Assembly: GCF_900496995.4 (NCBI RefSeq)
Contig: NC_044023.1
Span: 21,460,453 to 21,524,452 of the forward strand
Length of the DNA stretch: 64,000 bases
Origin: Aquila chrysaetos chrysaetos
Taxonomy: Eukaryota > Chordata > Aves > Accipitriformes > Accipitridae
Direction: 5' to 3'
Shown: piece by piece, positions 24,101 to 37,580 of the stretch
Layout of the letters: every line of letters begins with the position of its first letter
Position numbering within the stretch: position 1 is the first letter of the stretch
Notes under the pieces: model-generated
The model's database searches: none
What the model was told of the DNA's origin: nothing
What the model saw: the letters and a program-made list of their open reading frames with translations, nothing else
Translations under genes and position numbers: made by a program

Positions 24101-24872
24101 AATGCTGGACATCGCTCAGACTGTTGCCACTGCCAAGCACTCCCCAGCTCCCCACTCCAACAAGAAGCCACAAGCAGGTAGTAAGTGGACCAGAACAAAG
24201 AGAAAGAAAATAAACATATAATCCCTCCTTTCAAGAAGTTAACTTATTTTTAATATTTTACTAATTTTTTTTATTATTTTACTTTTTTTTTTTTTTCTCA
24301 GAGGAAATTTCAGGGTTGAATTTGTCCTCTTGCCTGTGCAAGTGTTCAATGTATTCTTCAACTATATGAATGTTTAAAAAGGAAAATAGAAATGTAAATT
24401 GCCTCAGTGCTTTTAAAACCTTAAAAATAATAATTCAGTGACTACTCTATGAAATGGAACTATCCTCGCTGCTTTAACCTGCAGAGTAGGTTAGCATAAC
24501 ATGAAATCAATTATCGTACTAGACATATAAAAACTGTCAGGTTTAATACTTAACTGCAGTATCTCCCTGGAATGTTTGATTTCCAATCACCTGTATGAAG
24601 CTCCAGAAATGCAGAGACATCAGACAGATTCTGGGGTAAGAAATGTATTCCACTATCCTGAGCTACAAAAGTGAAATCTGGAATGAATAATACACCCCGT
24701 GAACACGATTCCCTTTTCAATCAAACATTTCCTAGTCCCCTAAAGTAAAGCACAGCACAAACTACAGAACAAATATTGAATTTCTATTCTGCATTGTCAT
24801 AATTGTGATACCATTTCATTTCTTTTTCAGCTTGTCTGGAACCGGCTCAGCTTTGGCTGGAATATTATTCTC
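21111..24872. other. spacer, no gene recognised
   Basis: AT-rich DNA. A GC-richer patch at about 22060-22180 gives overlapping frames on both strands. A purine-rich tract runs about 22570-22665. A T-rich stretch lies at 24245-24298. A weak tRNA-SINE-like or old-repeat resemblance at 23640-23760 was not strong enough to call. Confidence 0.5.
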
Positions 24873-24929
24873 GGGGTTTTTTGGTTTGTTTTTTTTTGTT
24901 TTGTTTTGTTTTTTTTGGGGGGGGGGGGG
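24873..24929 (+). repeat. (TTTTG)n tract ending in 13 G
   Basis: T-rich sequence with regularly spaced G passes directly into an uninterrupted run of 13 G at 24917-24929. Low-complexity DNA. The G run could form a quadruplex on the plus strand. Confidence 0.85.
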
Positions 24930-27900
24930 TTCTCTGCAGTGACAATCAGAAATAGAAAAGAAATGCTTTGACTTTCACAGCTCTTCTACTGTCTACTACT
25001 AAACTTTATTATATACTTATTATACGCAATGAAAATTATTATTAGTCTTTCTTCTGGTATGTGCTTTATTATGTGACCTTGTTATGGCTAAGATTGCAAT
25101 CTTCCAGTTTGCAGTGGTAGCGGTGACCACGGACAGCGAGTCCTTCATATGAGAGTCCTAAAAATGATGGATTAAACACGCATTAAGGATTGTGAAGTGC
25201 TAATATTACGATAATGGGCACTGTTTGAAACAGAGCTGAGACAACTGCCTGGTGTGGTGGGGAAGGAGTACAAATTGTGACTCCGATTCCTTTCTCCTGC
25301 TAGGTACTTCTGTAGGGAAGGGGAAGGCTGGGACTCACTTTGAGGAAAGTCATCTTAGAGCCCGTGTCCTTCAGACGGACAGCACTGTAACCCCTCAGGC
25401 AAGCCTAACAGCCAGGACAGGTTTCTGGGAGCTGCTGCTTTGCACATGCCTGTTTAAAATATCTCAAAAATAAACCCAAAACAACCTGGAGGGTCTGGTT
25501 TGAAGCTCTCAGTCACTTGACAGCTTTGGTGTATTGCTTCTAATACCAGAGATGTTACCCGCTCGTGGTTCATAACAGTTTGGTACAAAGAGTGATGTAA
25601 GTATGGAGCAGGAGAGATATTTATCTTGGCGTATTTGATTCCTCCTCTGAAATACAAACTCCATGTTTAGTTTGTCTTAAAAAAAAAAAAAAAGAAAAGA
25701 AAAAAAAAGGAAAAAGATAAAAGAAACCAGCATTTATCCACAAGATCAACTCTCGTTTTCTTTCAGAAATTACATTCTAGACAATAAGTAATCATTATGT
25801 GCCAACAGACCTGAGAATCTAATTTTAACTTTCAGGTAACATATTAGGGCTATAACCAAATCTGAGGACTATTATCATAGCAAAATGACTGTAATGCTTC
25901 AAGGCTATAATAGTCATCACGTTTTTATCATTCATATTACCATCAGGCCCAGAAACAATGAATTGCTTTAATGTTATTCTACCATAACCTTTAACTATAT
26001 GCATTATTTCAAACATCTGAGGTAGTCCTTTATATGACACAGTAGAATAATACATTTGCCACTCACTGCACACTAGAGTTTGCTAAGCCCAGATTAGTCC
26101 AAAAACTTAAGTCTGTTCTGTATACCACCAAAATACATCTATTCTTTCAATCGTGCTGTGGAATGACCTTTAAGTGATACATAAGTTGAAGGAACACCAA
26201 TAGAAAACATAAGGTTCATGAAAGTCTAGGAACGTTCTTTCAGTTATATCACCATTATAAAAGTGTCCTGCTTACCTAGTTTTGGGAGGGCTTTACTTGG
26301 CTAGCTCTCACATATTTTACGTGGAATGTACAACATAAATATTCCCTGGGTTCATTATAAAACTGTGCTTGTGATATACCTTTCCAGTGTCCTTCGTGTT
26401 CTTTCGTGAAATGTTTATTCCTGTTATATCAAGTGGGTGCTAATGCATAATACTAGCACTATACAGAGACCATCTTGATAAATAATCATGTGTATGCTCC
26501 AGTGATTTTGTGCATAAACGCTCCTATATCTAAGTTACTACAGCCCTAGGCCCTGAATGGATCAAATTTGTAAATACAGCACTATATTTCTTACCTCTGT
26601 TGAAGTGTATTATGATAGCAGTACCGGCATTTATCTAGACTGTTGATATAAAGGTTTCTAGCCACACAAGCAATGCATATTGCATTATGGAATTTTGTAA
26701 TAAACTGCTTGAAATATTACCAGAGATAGAGGATCTTGCAAAACATCAAGGGAGCCCCGAGGCGGAAAGACTCCTGCTGAGTACAGAGTGTTTTGGATCA
26801 GGTCCTTGGAGAATATTACCTCTAAAATAACAAGTCCGAAGAATTTAATTGTGACTTCTTCAATGTCATCACGTCACCCTGAAAACCGGATGCTTTAGTT
26901 CAATGAAAGGTCTCAGCAATACAGAGTAGCTTTTTGTTAAAGTTTAACCACTTCAAAGAATTTGAAAATCTCATTTCTATGACATGAGGTATGGCTTTCA
27001 GTTGTACTAAAGCGCTTAAAATAATTGTGAGCAGGCAAACAGGACACAAAGGCTTTGGTTCTTCAGCTCTATGGGACCGGCTTGTGCTTCTTCTGTGGGA
27101 AACTTGCCCAAGAGATCTTTGCTTCCATTATCTGTTTGGAGCATCAACCTCCACTACCAATGAAGGCTCCAGCTCAGGTCCCAGGGAGAAGACCCATGAT
27201 GTTAGGCCTGAATAAAAAAACAGTCGTGCTCCAAAGCTATCCGTTGTTCCGCATCTCCTCTGCAGCAGCACACAGCTGGTGGTGATATGAAAATGTAATC
27301 TTAGCAAATCTAAATTTATTGGAATATTTCTAAATTGCATTAAGGAGAAGGGATTCAGATACAAAGGATTCAGGCATAGGATAAGGGACAGTTATTCTTG
27401 TACTGAACAAGCAAAAAGTTATTGGACTTTTGGTCTAATTTTTCTGTGATTTCTCGTGTGACCTTTTACAAGCCACACACAGTCTGCCCAAGGAAACCAC
27501 AAAATGATTTCCATTGGCTTCAATGGATGAGAGATTAAGGTCCTAATTTCTCTTTGAATCAGTTTTCTCATTAGTAAATTACCAACCTCAGAGCTTAATG
27601 TTTCCAATGCTCTTCAGTATCCTTGAACGGAAAATGATATTGGAATGTTAACTGTCCCTGTTGCCAACGGTCACATAGCATACAAATCTAGATTAATATG
27701 AGCATTTCAGTGGCAATGACAGCGCTGTGAAATCTGTACTGTGTTCCCTCTACCCTAGAAGAACTAGGCGAGAGTCAAAAAGATTAAACATTATAGGTAA
27801 AGAGAAAGCTGGTTTCTCAGCAGGTACCTTGTATTTCCTGCAGGTTTTACTATATTTTAGGACAGATTTTCATTTGCTGTCATCCTAGCACTCTACTAAA

Positions 27901-30900
27901 ATACTCATTTCATTCACAGAGTTAATCAGCAAGTTCACTTCACCTGGATTTGAAATTTCTGGAGCTGAATGTTCACCTTGTTTCAGTACTTAAGGGCTTA
28001 CAGCCTTCAAACAGCGTTATGAACTCCAAGCTCAAAGAGAAGTAAAAGTTGTTCATGCTGGCAGTGGTTATCTTTAAATATAAACATCTGAAAGGAAAAG
28101 GTGAAAATTTCAGAGTAACCTTCAGTGGAGAAGAAACGAAAAACTGACAGCAAATTTGCTGATGAGCTAAGTATTTCAAAGAAGGCCAATTCTGAACATT
28201 AAAAAGGCCCAGCAGGAAATCATTAAATCTGAGTGATAAAATGGGTTTATTTTAATTTGCTAGCTTGGATGTTCATTAACAATGAATGGATTGTGGAAAA
28301 TATTCGTCTATAGCTGGCAGCATGACTTAGATAATAACTGTATTAACCTAGTCAGATTTCCCATCAGCAGTTTCTGTTGGATTGTTTTTTATCATATGCT
28401 ATTTTCATCACCAAAAAGGTAACTTTTTTATATTGTTTAGGTGCCATGGGCTAGACCCGTTGGAGTATTCCAACCTCTGTAACTGTGATTTTTTGATGCA
28501 AACATTTAAATGAATGTCCTCAAAACCTCAGCTCGGATGTCATCAAGCCCTGGAGTTACTGGCTGCTGCAGTGGCCATGCAGATGAGCCTGTGTCAGAGC
28601 AGGTATTCCCCAGCTGTGATGCCTCAAGGACCTGCCCTAATAGATCTCATGGTCTGAACTTCATGCAAAACACAGCCCCTTCTGTCTTCCCCACCTAGAA
28701 TTGCATTGCTGACCTGGGAAGTGGCAGCCTGAGGTTCAGCTCTGCGCTTTGCTTGAGGAGAGTTGAATTCCTGCCTCTGAATGTCCTCCCCGGACCAGGC
28801 CACCAGTTAACCATCAGGGACGACTTCTCAATACATCTTTTGAAGTTATTCAACTTGCATAAATTCAGCTGCTATGGTCTTCATAAACTCATTGGAGTAG
28901 GAGCAGAAAGCAGATTTTTTCCTTTTCCAAGGTAGGTGCTTTAACCTGTAGTCACCGTGGCCACACTCGCCATGGAGCACTAAATCTTGCTTTGTGCCTG
29001 TGTTCATGTACCAAAGTAAAGACTAGGTAAATCTAGTTTTAGTATAATCCATTATTTGGAATAAATGCCTATCTCCCTCATCACCACACTGTGCTCCGAA
29101 ACAACTGCATTTTACCATTACCAATTAAAAGCCCGTCCCTGCTCTGTCTCACATATGCTCATTCATAGCCACCCTTTCAAACTATCCACATGATTGTAGT
29201 ATACTCTTCCTAGCCCTCTATGCATATGATTAACCCAGCCTTTGACTCATTAGTTATACAAAATTCCCCAGTGGCAGATACAATTGTATCCTGGGTGAAC
29301 AGGTGACTGGTGCTATGCATAAATTTCATATCAAATGACTCCATCCCTTTATTGGTAATAACTAGAATGGTAATTCTTAGACTGTGACAGATGGTACAGA
29401 TATTTTGGAAGACTTAGATGTTTAATAGATTTGGCAGTGGATGAACAATAGTTTTAAATATATTAGTGATATCTAAATAGAAGATTTAAATTGTGTGGAA
29501 GTCAGAACAGGCTTCAAAACTTGCCCAAGGTGCAAAATTAGAGCATGTGAGGTAGACATAGATACACAAGTCTAGAAAGATTGAAAGCATGTCTGGTATG
29601 CCCATGCTACTGTCATTACTGGGATTAGAGGTACCCACCAGTCTACATGACTGTTTTGTTTTCTCTTGGTCAAAATACACCTTAAGGCACAATCTTGAGC
29701 TGAGTGGAGCGCAGCACTGTTCCCAGGAGAAACATGGAGAGGCTTGAGTGGCTCTCCCCCTTTTCCAATGGCATCATGACATGCTATAAATCACAACCCT
29801 TCTTTCTTCTCACTATTACTTGGTATCACCAGTGATGGAATATTATTATTTTCAAAAAACATTCACATACTGCCTGCCCAGCCTGAAAGTCCCAGCTGGA
29901 ACTGCACAGGTTAAAGCCTCAAATCAATCCTTCCTTTTAACAGCCTGGGGAGCAGGCAAGCAACTTTCTCAAGAAAGATACAGAGGAGAACTCTGACCAG
30001 CTAAAAGGATATAAAGGGTACAGACCTAACACTCAGTCTCATTTATTCCATTACTTGCATTTCTGATTTTATTGATGTTGCGCATTAGGCACTTATTTTA
30101 GCCCTAAATTGAACTATGCACACGCACGTACCTTGTACAAGAAGTTTCTTCATAAACATCTGTGTCTTGCAAACACATCAACAGTCTTCTGGGTGAGAGG
30201 GGGTGGAGGTGTGTATCCAGTAGCATTTCTCGGCAATGAGTCCTTATAGCTTCATCCCTGTGAGAATAGAATGTGCCTTTTCAGTAAATTAAAAAAGAAA
30301 CCTCCATCTTCGCTGTGGAGTATCACCTGACATGCTTGTTGATTTACTCAACTTATTTTTCATTCCGTAATTCTTCCAATCTGTGTTCAAATGATCTCAT
30401 CCTGCATTTGTTTGATGAAGGTTACCAATCTGGAAAAGCCATCTACTTCCACCTTCATTATTATGACTGATATTTCTGCTGCTCTGTTTACTTGCCTTTA
30501 ATCTACTCCAAGGCTAACATTTATTTTTGGTTTCATCCATAAGGAATTCAGCAATACCCTCCCCGCTATCCCCCACCTAAGTAGTGGGAACCTTTGCACA
30601 GCAGTGAATCCTTTCCCTTACATTATTTTAACATTTTAACTTCTGATCTGGTGGTGCATCAATAGCTGTGGAAATACTGCATGTTGTAGTCAGAACAACT
30701 CTAACTGATTCCAGCCACAGCCTGAGTAATTGGTCAGAAGAATAATTTCAAATTGGTGCAAAGTGATCATCAGCAATTGCTCAGCTTTATTGTTTGTTAC
30801 CCTAGCAATGGTGCGGAGTTAGTTCCCAGTCCCAGGGGCCAGCAGGCATCGTGACTTCGGCAGAAATGTTCCTAAGTTATTTTAAAAGCCATCGATTTTC

Positions 30901-31575
30901 AAAAGTGTGCTGTGTTGAATTAAAGCTTGTCCAAACTATTCAACCTGGTCATATTTCTTCACCATCAGTGGTGTATATGTCATCTGTTGTTTCACCACCT
31001 GCTAATCCGTCTGTACCCTAGCTGTAGATTTGATTTATAAAGATGCCTATATCTTACTTGTTTGCTACATGCAACCAGTGTAGTTATTTTTTCCATCATT
31101 GTTTGTCTTTTCATGCTCCATCCACCTATTAGTCTAAATGCTGAAAGACAGGAAAATATGAAGAATTTTATTCCCACAACTGTCATTCACATTTTTCTAC
31201 CTTTTTATCGTGAGTTATTGAAATCACATTGACACAACAGGACATTGTTCAAGTACGTATTTTGATTTACAATTTTTCACCGCCCTCATTCATTGCTATC
31301 AAAAATGAATTCTAACCGAGAGTGATATGTATATAAACCTGATGATTTGTATTCATAATCAGCTAAAGTTATAAGGAATCTCCTGCTGTGGTTAGTCAAG
31401 TTAATGCAGACATGAGCAAAATTACTTTACTCATAACCTGCAATAGTTTTAATAATGTTATTTCTATTTCTTTCAAAATTCTGGGAAACATTAGCTAGAT
31501 AAATGGTACCTTTTGATTATCAGGCATGTTCCCTTCTTCAAACGCCAGCTTTGGACTGTAAGCATGAGCTCAAAT
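24930..31575. other. spacer, no gene recognised
   Basis: AT-rich DNA with an A/G-rich low-complexity tract at 25679-25727 (16 A, then GAAAAG-type repeats). An old-repeat core lies at 27509-27543. Open frames at 25.3, 27.1, 28.5 and 31.0 kb are short and unrecognised. Confidence 0.5.
27509..27543 (-). repeat. fragment of ancient interspersed repeat
   Basis: TTCCATTGGCTTCAATGGAT, then GAGAGATTAAGGTCC, shows the palindromic CCATTG..TTCAATGG core of the scattered family. Surrounding bases (27455-27475, 27555-27590) vaguely resemble MIR, but not enough to call. Confidence 0.4.
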
Positions 31576-31596
31576 GGGGGGGGTTGTGGGTGGGGG
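31576..31596 (+). other. predicted G-quadruplex motif
   Basis: Runs of 8, 3 and 5 G separated by TTGT and T. Splitting the first run gives four G-tracts of three with loops GG, TTGT and T, fitting the standard G3+N1-7 rule. Isolated in AT-rich DNA, with no promoter evidence nearby. Confidence 0.6.
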
Positions 31597-33424
31597 TTTT
31601 TTCGTTTTTGGCTATCTCAACTTTGGGCCTGGGTATGTCTGTTCTGTTCTTCAGTTCTACTGCTATGTTCCAATATGCTAGCAATATTTTTCCTTTTACT
31701 GGCTCATTTAACCTATGCAATAAAGATGCTTGTCATGTCATAAGGTAAGTATCTTCCCTAGAAATTGCTATAGAAGTTTGTATCAGACCGGACATTTCTA
31801 TTGATTTTTGAATGAATATTAGCAGGTCTGTTTCTGCCTTCTTTTTAACAATTGACTTATAGACCTCCACATTTCTTGAAAGAAATATTGCTGTAAATTG
31901 TGATGACCCAATGTAATACTGACCCGCTCTTTTTCTTCTGTTATTGCTCAGTGTTCTACTATTCTAATAGCTTTTCTTATGCTCCTCACAATTAGTTCAC
32001 AGAAAATTAGAAGAGATAATGGTTAATGAACAACTGCCACTCACTGTCAGTGAAGTGCTACAAACAAAAAGGCACTTTCAGAACTCAGAGAAATGAGATA
32101 ATCTTACAGGGACAATGAGCTGCCTAGACTTGGGGAAAAAACTGGGAGGAAGCTGAAATTTTCCTTGACCAAGACCCTTTTGAGACCTTGAGAATATTCA
32201 TCTCTGTGTGGCACTCACTTGGGTCAAACCTTGAAGAACTTTTCTATCCCTCAATCCATGCAGTGAAATGACCCCATATCAATTTAGGCCAGTGATATTG
32301 TTAGAAATAATCTCATGGTCTTTCATAGGCTTGTCTCAGACCCTTTAAAAGATACATGAAAAAAACAGTTCCTGTTATTAAACCTGTGTAATATTAAAGT
32401 ACCTATATTTATACCCTCATCAATGAGCGTCTTCACTGACGTTGTGGTCAGCATGCTGAGAAGGCCAGTTTAGTTTTACTTTCACCGGCACAGAAATCCA
32501 CAGTGTCTACCACATTAAGATAGTGATTTTCCATATATGATTGTTGCCTTCATTCCTCCAAGATGAAATGAGCAAAAAAAGTAAATGAAATAAAAAACTT
32601 TTCTTTCAATTATTGCATAATTACTGAACAACATACATTTCCTTCAAGAGATTGGCAGTAATATTTTATGACCTTATTTCTGCAATAGTAATTCAACTGG
32701 CTTTAAAATACATGATTCATATCTGAGCATCTTTGAGAAGTGCATGGTTGCCTAACTAGGATGTGTGCCAGCTGGGATCCTTATGTTTACTTATATATAG
32801 CTTGTGTTCAAACTACACTATTCAGCACTTTGGGCCTTTCTTGTGAGTACGGAGATGCATTTTTTGCTGCTGTTAAGTTGGATGAGGATAGGCGCTGAGG
32901 GCCACAGTTTTAAGGCTCAGTAATAAGCACGAGCTACAGGTATTTGCCTATGTAGACATTATCACATGGTGGATTTTTTTACCTGCACTTTGGAAAAGTC
33001 AAAGCTGACAGCTTCTTGATAAATAAGATTAACAGAACAGAAATATCACTTTAGGAAGTAGCATTTCAGGAATACTGGAGAGTAATCCCACTTTGGTAGA
33101 CTGCCTATACCCCTACAGTGCACAGTGAAAATGAAGACTCTTTATTCCACTTTTCTTTTGGATCTAAAAATAGTCACATCAAATTTAAAGCGGTTACTTT
33201 CAGAATAAGATCCCATACAGGATAAAACTTTCTAACAGGACATTTCTATTACTTATTTCCCTAGCCGAGCTTAGTCAGAAACATCCCTGCATGTGGTTTA
33301 GAATGCTGTTTGTCTTCATCTAGGAAAAAGATCAATTCTGTTGTGGAAACACAGTGCACAGCATGGGATCACACTAATCAATTTGAGCAGACCTTGGTAA
33401 AACTATCTGTTACTCTGCAATCCA

Positions 33425-33560
33425 GCAGCATCAAAACTAATTAATACTTTACTCAGCTTTAATGAATGTATTAGTGGTTAATATTTGTGTGTAAGCTACT
33501 CATAACTCAATAATCCTATCACATTTGCATTTTTAATAGGACAGGTATGTGCCTTTGATT
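33425..33560. promoter_or_regulatory. possible conserved noncoding element with octamer motif
   Basis: Contains TAATTAA at 33438-33444 and the POU octamer ATTTGCAT at 33523-33530 within non-repetitive AT-rich DNA. Enhancer function is inference. Single motifs of this size are common by chance in AT-rich sequence. Confidence 0.18.
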
Positions 33561-33863
33561 TGATTGATCATAGAACCTATTAACCTAGATTTGTAATATA
33601 TCTCCAGTTACCTCCAAGGCAGAGCAGTAATCACTATGGGCATGATAACAGGTAGCAGATTCAGTGGTATAAAGGCCTTTTCAGATTCCAGGTGACTGTG
33701 ACTGAAGAATTACAATGGGAGATGCATTTTAAACCACACGTGAGCTGATCTCGAAGGTGATAAATGTCTAAAACCAAGGACTAAGTGCCCTGGATTATGA
33801 GATTCCCAAACTCTTTCAGTTCAAACCCCCTCTATAAAGGAAGCAATAAAACCAGGAAGGGGG

Positions 33864-33884
33864 AAAAAAAAAAAAAAAAAAAAA
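33864..33884 (+). repeat. poly(A) run, 21 A, preceded by AATAAA
   Basis: AATAAA at 33845-33850 lies 13 bases before 21 uninterrupted A, as at the 3' end of a retrocopied transcript. No recognisable source gene lies upstream, and I found no convincing flanking target-site duplication. Confidence 0.6.
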
Positions 33885-34485
33885 GCCTAAGCATGGACTA
33901 ATCCACTCCATACAAGAGAGAATTTCCCTCACTCTCTTTACCCCACTCCACACATAAAAACCTACTGTGTAGTGCAAGCTTATTTATTTAAATGAATCTG
34001 TGGGTTGTTTCAGGTGGGATATGAGTAAATAAACCAAGTACTTCTCCAACGCATGTTAGAGAAGAACAATATTTTGCAATTTCCCTCCTACAGGCTTTGT
34101 GTTCTACAAAGAGAAATAAAAAAGTACTTCATCCTTTTCAGCAGCCTTGAAAGCTTTTGCTTATTCATACCTCCTTACAATAGAGGACAGATAATCATTC
34201 TGAAAGGGGAAAGCAACATTCAAACACTGTGGAGAGAATATGCAGTTAGATGAATTCCATGTGAACAATAATAAAAAAAAGATATGAGGAAAAAGCAGTT
34301 CATTCCTTTGGAGACCCATCTTTTTAATGCACTATTTCCACAGGATCTTCTAATTGCTTCTTGTGGGATTGAAGTGTTTTCTCTTGCAACATCAGTTTAG
34401 AAATATGTTACATTTGTTGGTACGTTGTTCTTCTGCTTTTTTATTTTTTAGCTTCGAAGAATTGTTTTCCTATCCTTTTTTCCCT

Positions 34486-34513
34486 GAGATATTTTCCCCG
34501 AGATATTTTCCCC
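34486..34513 (+). repeat. 14-bp perfect tandem duplication
   Basis: GAGATATTTTCCCC occurs twice head to tail at 34486-34499 and 34500-34513. Confidence 0.95.
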
Positions 34514-36171
34514 ATATCTCACATTTTCTTGTTCACACTGTTACTATCAATGAAATTTAAGCTTCTATGATGCTGTGAAGCTGAATCCTCTTTTATTGCC
34601 ATACTTTCTTATACGGTGGGACAGCAGTGAAAGCTGCCGGTTAATCAGTTCTGAAGTCCTACATGCGGGCAGGAAGATGTGCTATTAATTATCCAGTGAG
34701 GTGTACCTGCATGATTAACGTGAATTCATTTTCCATTCTGCACTCTATTGCTTCTCTAGTTGCAGTATCTTTGTTAGAACTGTGTCTAAAGGGAATTAAA
34801 GGGGGAAGAAGACATGCTGTGTAAAACCTCAAGCAAAGGACACAGACGTTGGGCTAAAAAAGGAGACAAGATGAAGCAGCAATGCCGCTATTCCTGGTTG
34901 TACTGCCCAGATGTTTCTCATCTTTTCCGGCACAGCTCTTTATTGTCAGCTGCCACAAGACAAGTTGCAAAGTTAAGGCCTAATAAGTAATTAAGGCAGC
35001 CTGTCATGAAACTGAGAAAGATGGGGGAAAGAATATGCTTTCACCTCTTTTCATAGAGCTTTGATTTAACTGCTTAAAAATGTTCCTCTATTTTGCATAG
35101 GGCTGAGCAAATCACTCATCATAAATAATGTATTAACCTAATATCATCACTTTTACTCTGTGAAATGTTCCTGAGTAGATTTAGAAGTGTTTCTTTCGAA
35201 AAGGTATTGGTGCTTGAAAGCAAATCACCAGATATTTTATCTGCACATGATAGTTACATGCAAACAGGTAATACTGTAAACTGAGAAAGTCTAATATTAC
35301 CTCTCCATATCCTATTTGAGAAACATTTAAGAAATAACTTCAAAGAAAATATGTATAGCTAAAATAAGTGAGTTAGGAAGATTTTGTGCAACTGAAGCTC
35401 ACTCATCAAGTGCTTGAGGAAAGTCATTGTGAAGGACTCGGGCTCAAATAAAAATTAATTATTTCTTAATATGCCAGTAAAATTATTGCTATCACTTGAT
35501 CTGTTTTAATTAACAGTCATAGCTTTCTGGGATAGACAATATCGTCTCAGGTATACAAAGGCCATATATTTATATCCAGATATCGAACTGCTCTAAGACA
35601 AATTGCCTGTGTTTAACTAAAATGTGTCTCAGGATTACATCAAATCTTTTATTTCCCTTGATGCAATTCTGTTATTTCCCTTGAAGGTCTCTGTGCAGAA
35701 GGTTCAAACAGCAGGAAAAACAACTCCTGAGGTAATGCAGGAAGATACAAAATGAAAAGGGTGTCCAGATCTCTGCTGGAAAAGAAATTGCATTTCTGGT
35801 AAGCAGCAGAGATCAAATAAGGCAGAAAGAGCCTGACTGCCCATCAGTCTATTAAGGGCAACGAGAGTCAATGGAAGATCAATATGTTTTGGGTAAGGCC
35901 TTGAAAGAGACCTCTAAATGTGCATAATTAGCCATTCTTGAAAGTGTCAAAATAGTTCACAGTAAAACACTCCTGCGTATGTGAAAACCTGTGAGAATAC
36001 CGCTACTGCTTATACTCACACGAAATCCAGGCTGACCACCATGTGTGAGAGCAACTATAAAAGCCAGAAGATTGACAACGACTAAACCCTAGAATATATT
36101 ATATCAGTCATTCATACTTTGGGCTTGTGAGAGCATGAATTAAAACTTTGAGGTGAATGCTTGAAAACCAG

Positions 36172-36211
36172 CATTTTGTGTTCTACGCAAACATTTTGTG
36201 TTCTACCCAAA
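36172..36211 (+). repeat. 20-bp tandem duplication
   Basis: CATTTTGTGTTCTACGCAAA at 36172-36191 is repeated at 36192-36211 with one change (G to C). Confidence 0.95.
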
Positions 36212-36725
36212 GGTCTGGCCTTTGGGATCACGAATGTTTTTCAGGGTGAACAGCAGCAGCAGAGATTCATTCCACTTGTAACCATGCATAGGAAATGCAC
36301 ATTAATCCTCTGCTGCACCTGAACAATGGAAGCTGAGAGACCTTACAATTCATTTGAGTTTTAGGATAGTACTATACTGTAAATAGGGGGTAATATTACA
36401 CTGTAAATAAGGACTAGCTGCCATCCAGGAGGACTGCATAGTCTGTAAGGATTCAAGCAAAGCAAGTTTTTACTATTGTTTCCTTTCTAAAGCAATATCA
36501 CAAGAGCTTTCTCTGCCAGGTCCTTTGTGAAAGTTTGGGGTGCACAAGTGTGGGATATGGCGAGTTTGGACCCTTGCTTCAGTACATTGTAACTGAGGTT
36601 CTGCTTTCAGTATTTGGAGGGTCTTACCAACAGGAGCTCTATGTTTTGCAGTTAATGAACTTCAGAAGATGGAACCCTGTTGCTTTAAGACATGTTACTA
36701 AAACTCCCTTCATGCCAAGCAAAAA

Positions 36726-36746
36726 CCAGATTTAAAAAAAATCTGG
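36726..36746. other. perfect 8-bp hairpin
   Basis: CCAGATTT and AAATCTGG flank a 5-A loop. No terminator role is implied in a eukaryotic context. Confidence 0.7.
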
Positions 36747-37580
36747 CGGCCTATTTATTATCCTCCTGGCCGCAATTCGTAACTCTCAGGAACTCTAAAT
36801 GAAGCTGTATGGATGGATTGTTTACAAATGTTTGTATCTGGCTGCAGACACTCCAAACACACCAATACAAAAAGCAGCTATTGTTCATTCATTGCAAATA
36901 GGCTTTTACTTTGCACTTAATAATCCACAAACAGATTTATTCTCTGAACAGTTATCAATCCTCAAAACAGCAATATTTTTTCAACCAGGCTAGGATTCCT
37001 GTTTTAATGACTGAAGGAGCTAAACTACACGATTAGGTTTCCTTCTTTTTACCCTCTTGTGACATTAGACTGGCATTTGAGAATTATCATTAGAAGTCTC
37101 TGGTGGTTTTAGAGCAAAAACCCAGAACATGCAACAAACTGAAAGATATAAAATATATCTTTGCCCCCCTCAGGGTGGGATTGTGCATGTGTTCTGCTAT
37201 AATGTATATAATGTATATAACATAGTGCATACGTTTTTACTGTCTGCTACAGGATGCTCAAACTCTCGGCCTATTTATTAAAGATCAATTTTTGTGATAT
37301 CATTGATCCACTGAACACTGGAACTGTCATCCTTGCCCAGGAGTAGCTGCAGTAGCAGCTGAAATACAATCCTTTCTTCTACATTTCTCTGTGGATTAAG
37401 CCCTCGGTATACACATAATAGACACTCTCCTTGTCCAGATTATATGCCACTGGTATCAGACAAAAAAAAAAAAGAACAATAATAAGGTAATATGTTTAAA
37501 AAAACGTTGAAGAATTACACACCAATCATTCTTTGCTCTGTGCCCAGAAAGATACCAGAATAAATAGTCAGACAATCTAT

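Larger units (their letters stand above)
31597..37580. other. spacer with short tandem duplications, no gene recognised
   Basis: AT-rich DNA containing a 21-A run, small duplications at 34486, 36172 and about 36369-36412, and a hairpin at 36726. Octamer and TAATTA motifs lie near 33.4-33.5 kb. No coding exon recognised. Confidence 0.5.

Noticed and set aside
27455-27600. MIR-like wording (GTGTGACCTTTTACAAGCC, later CAGTTTTCTCATTAGTAAATT)
   Set aside because: The two landmarks are too far apart and the interval does not follow the MIR consensus. Part is better explained by the TCAATGG repeat.
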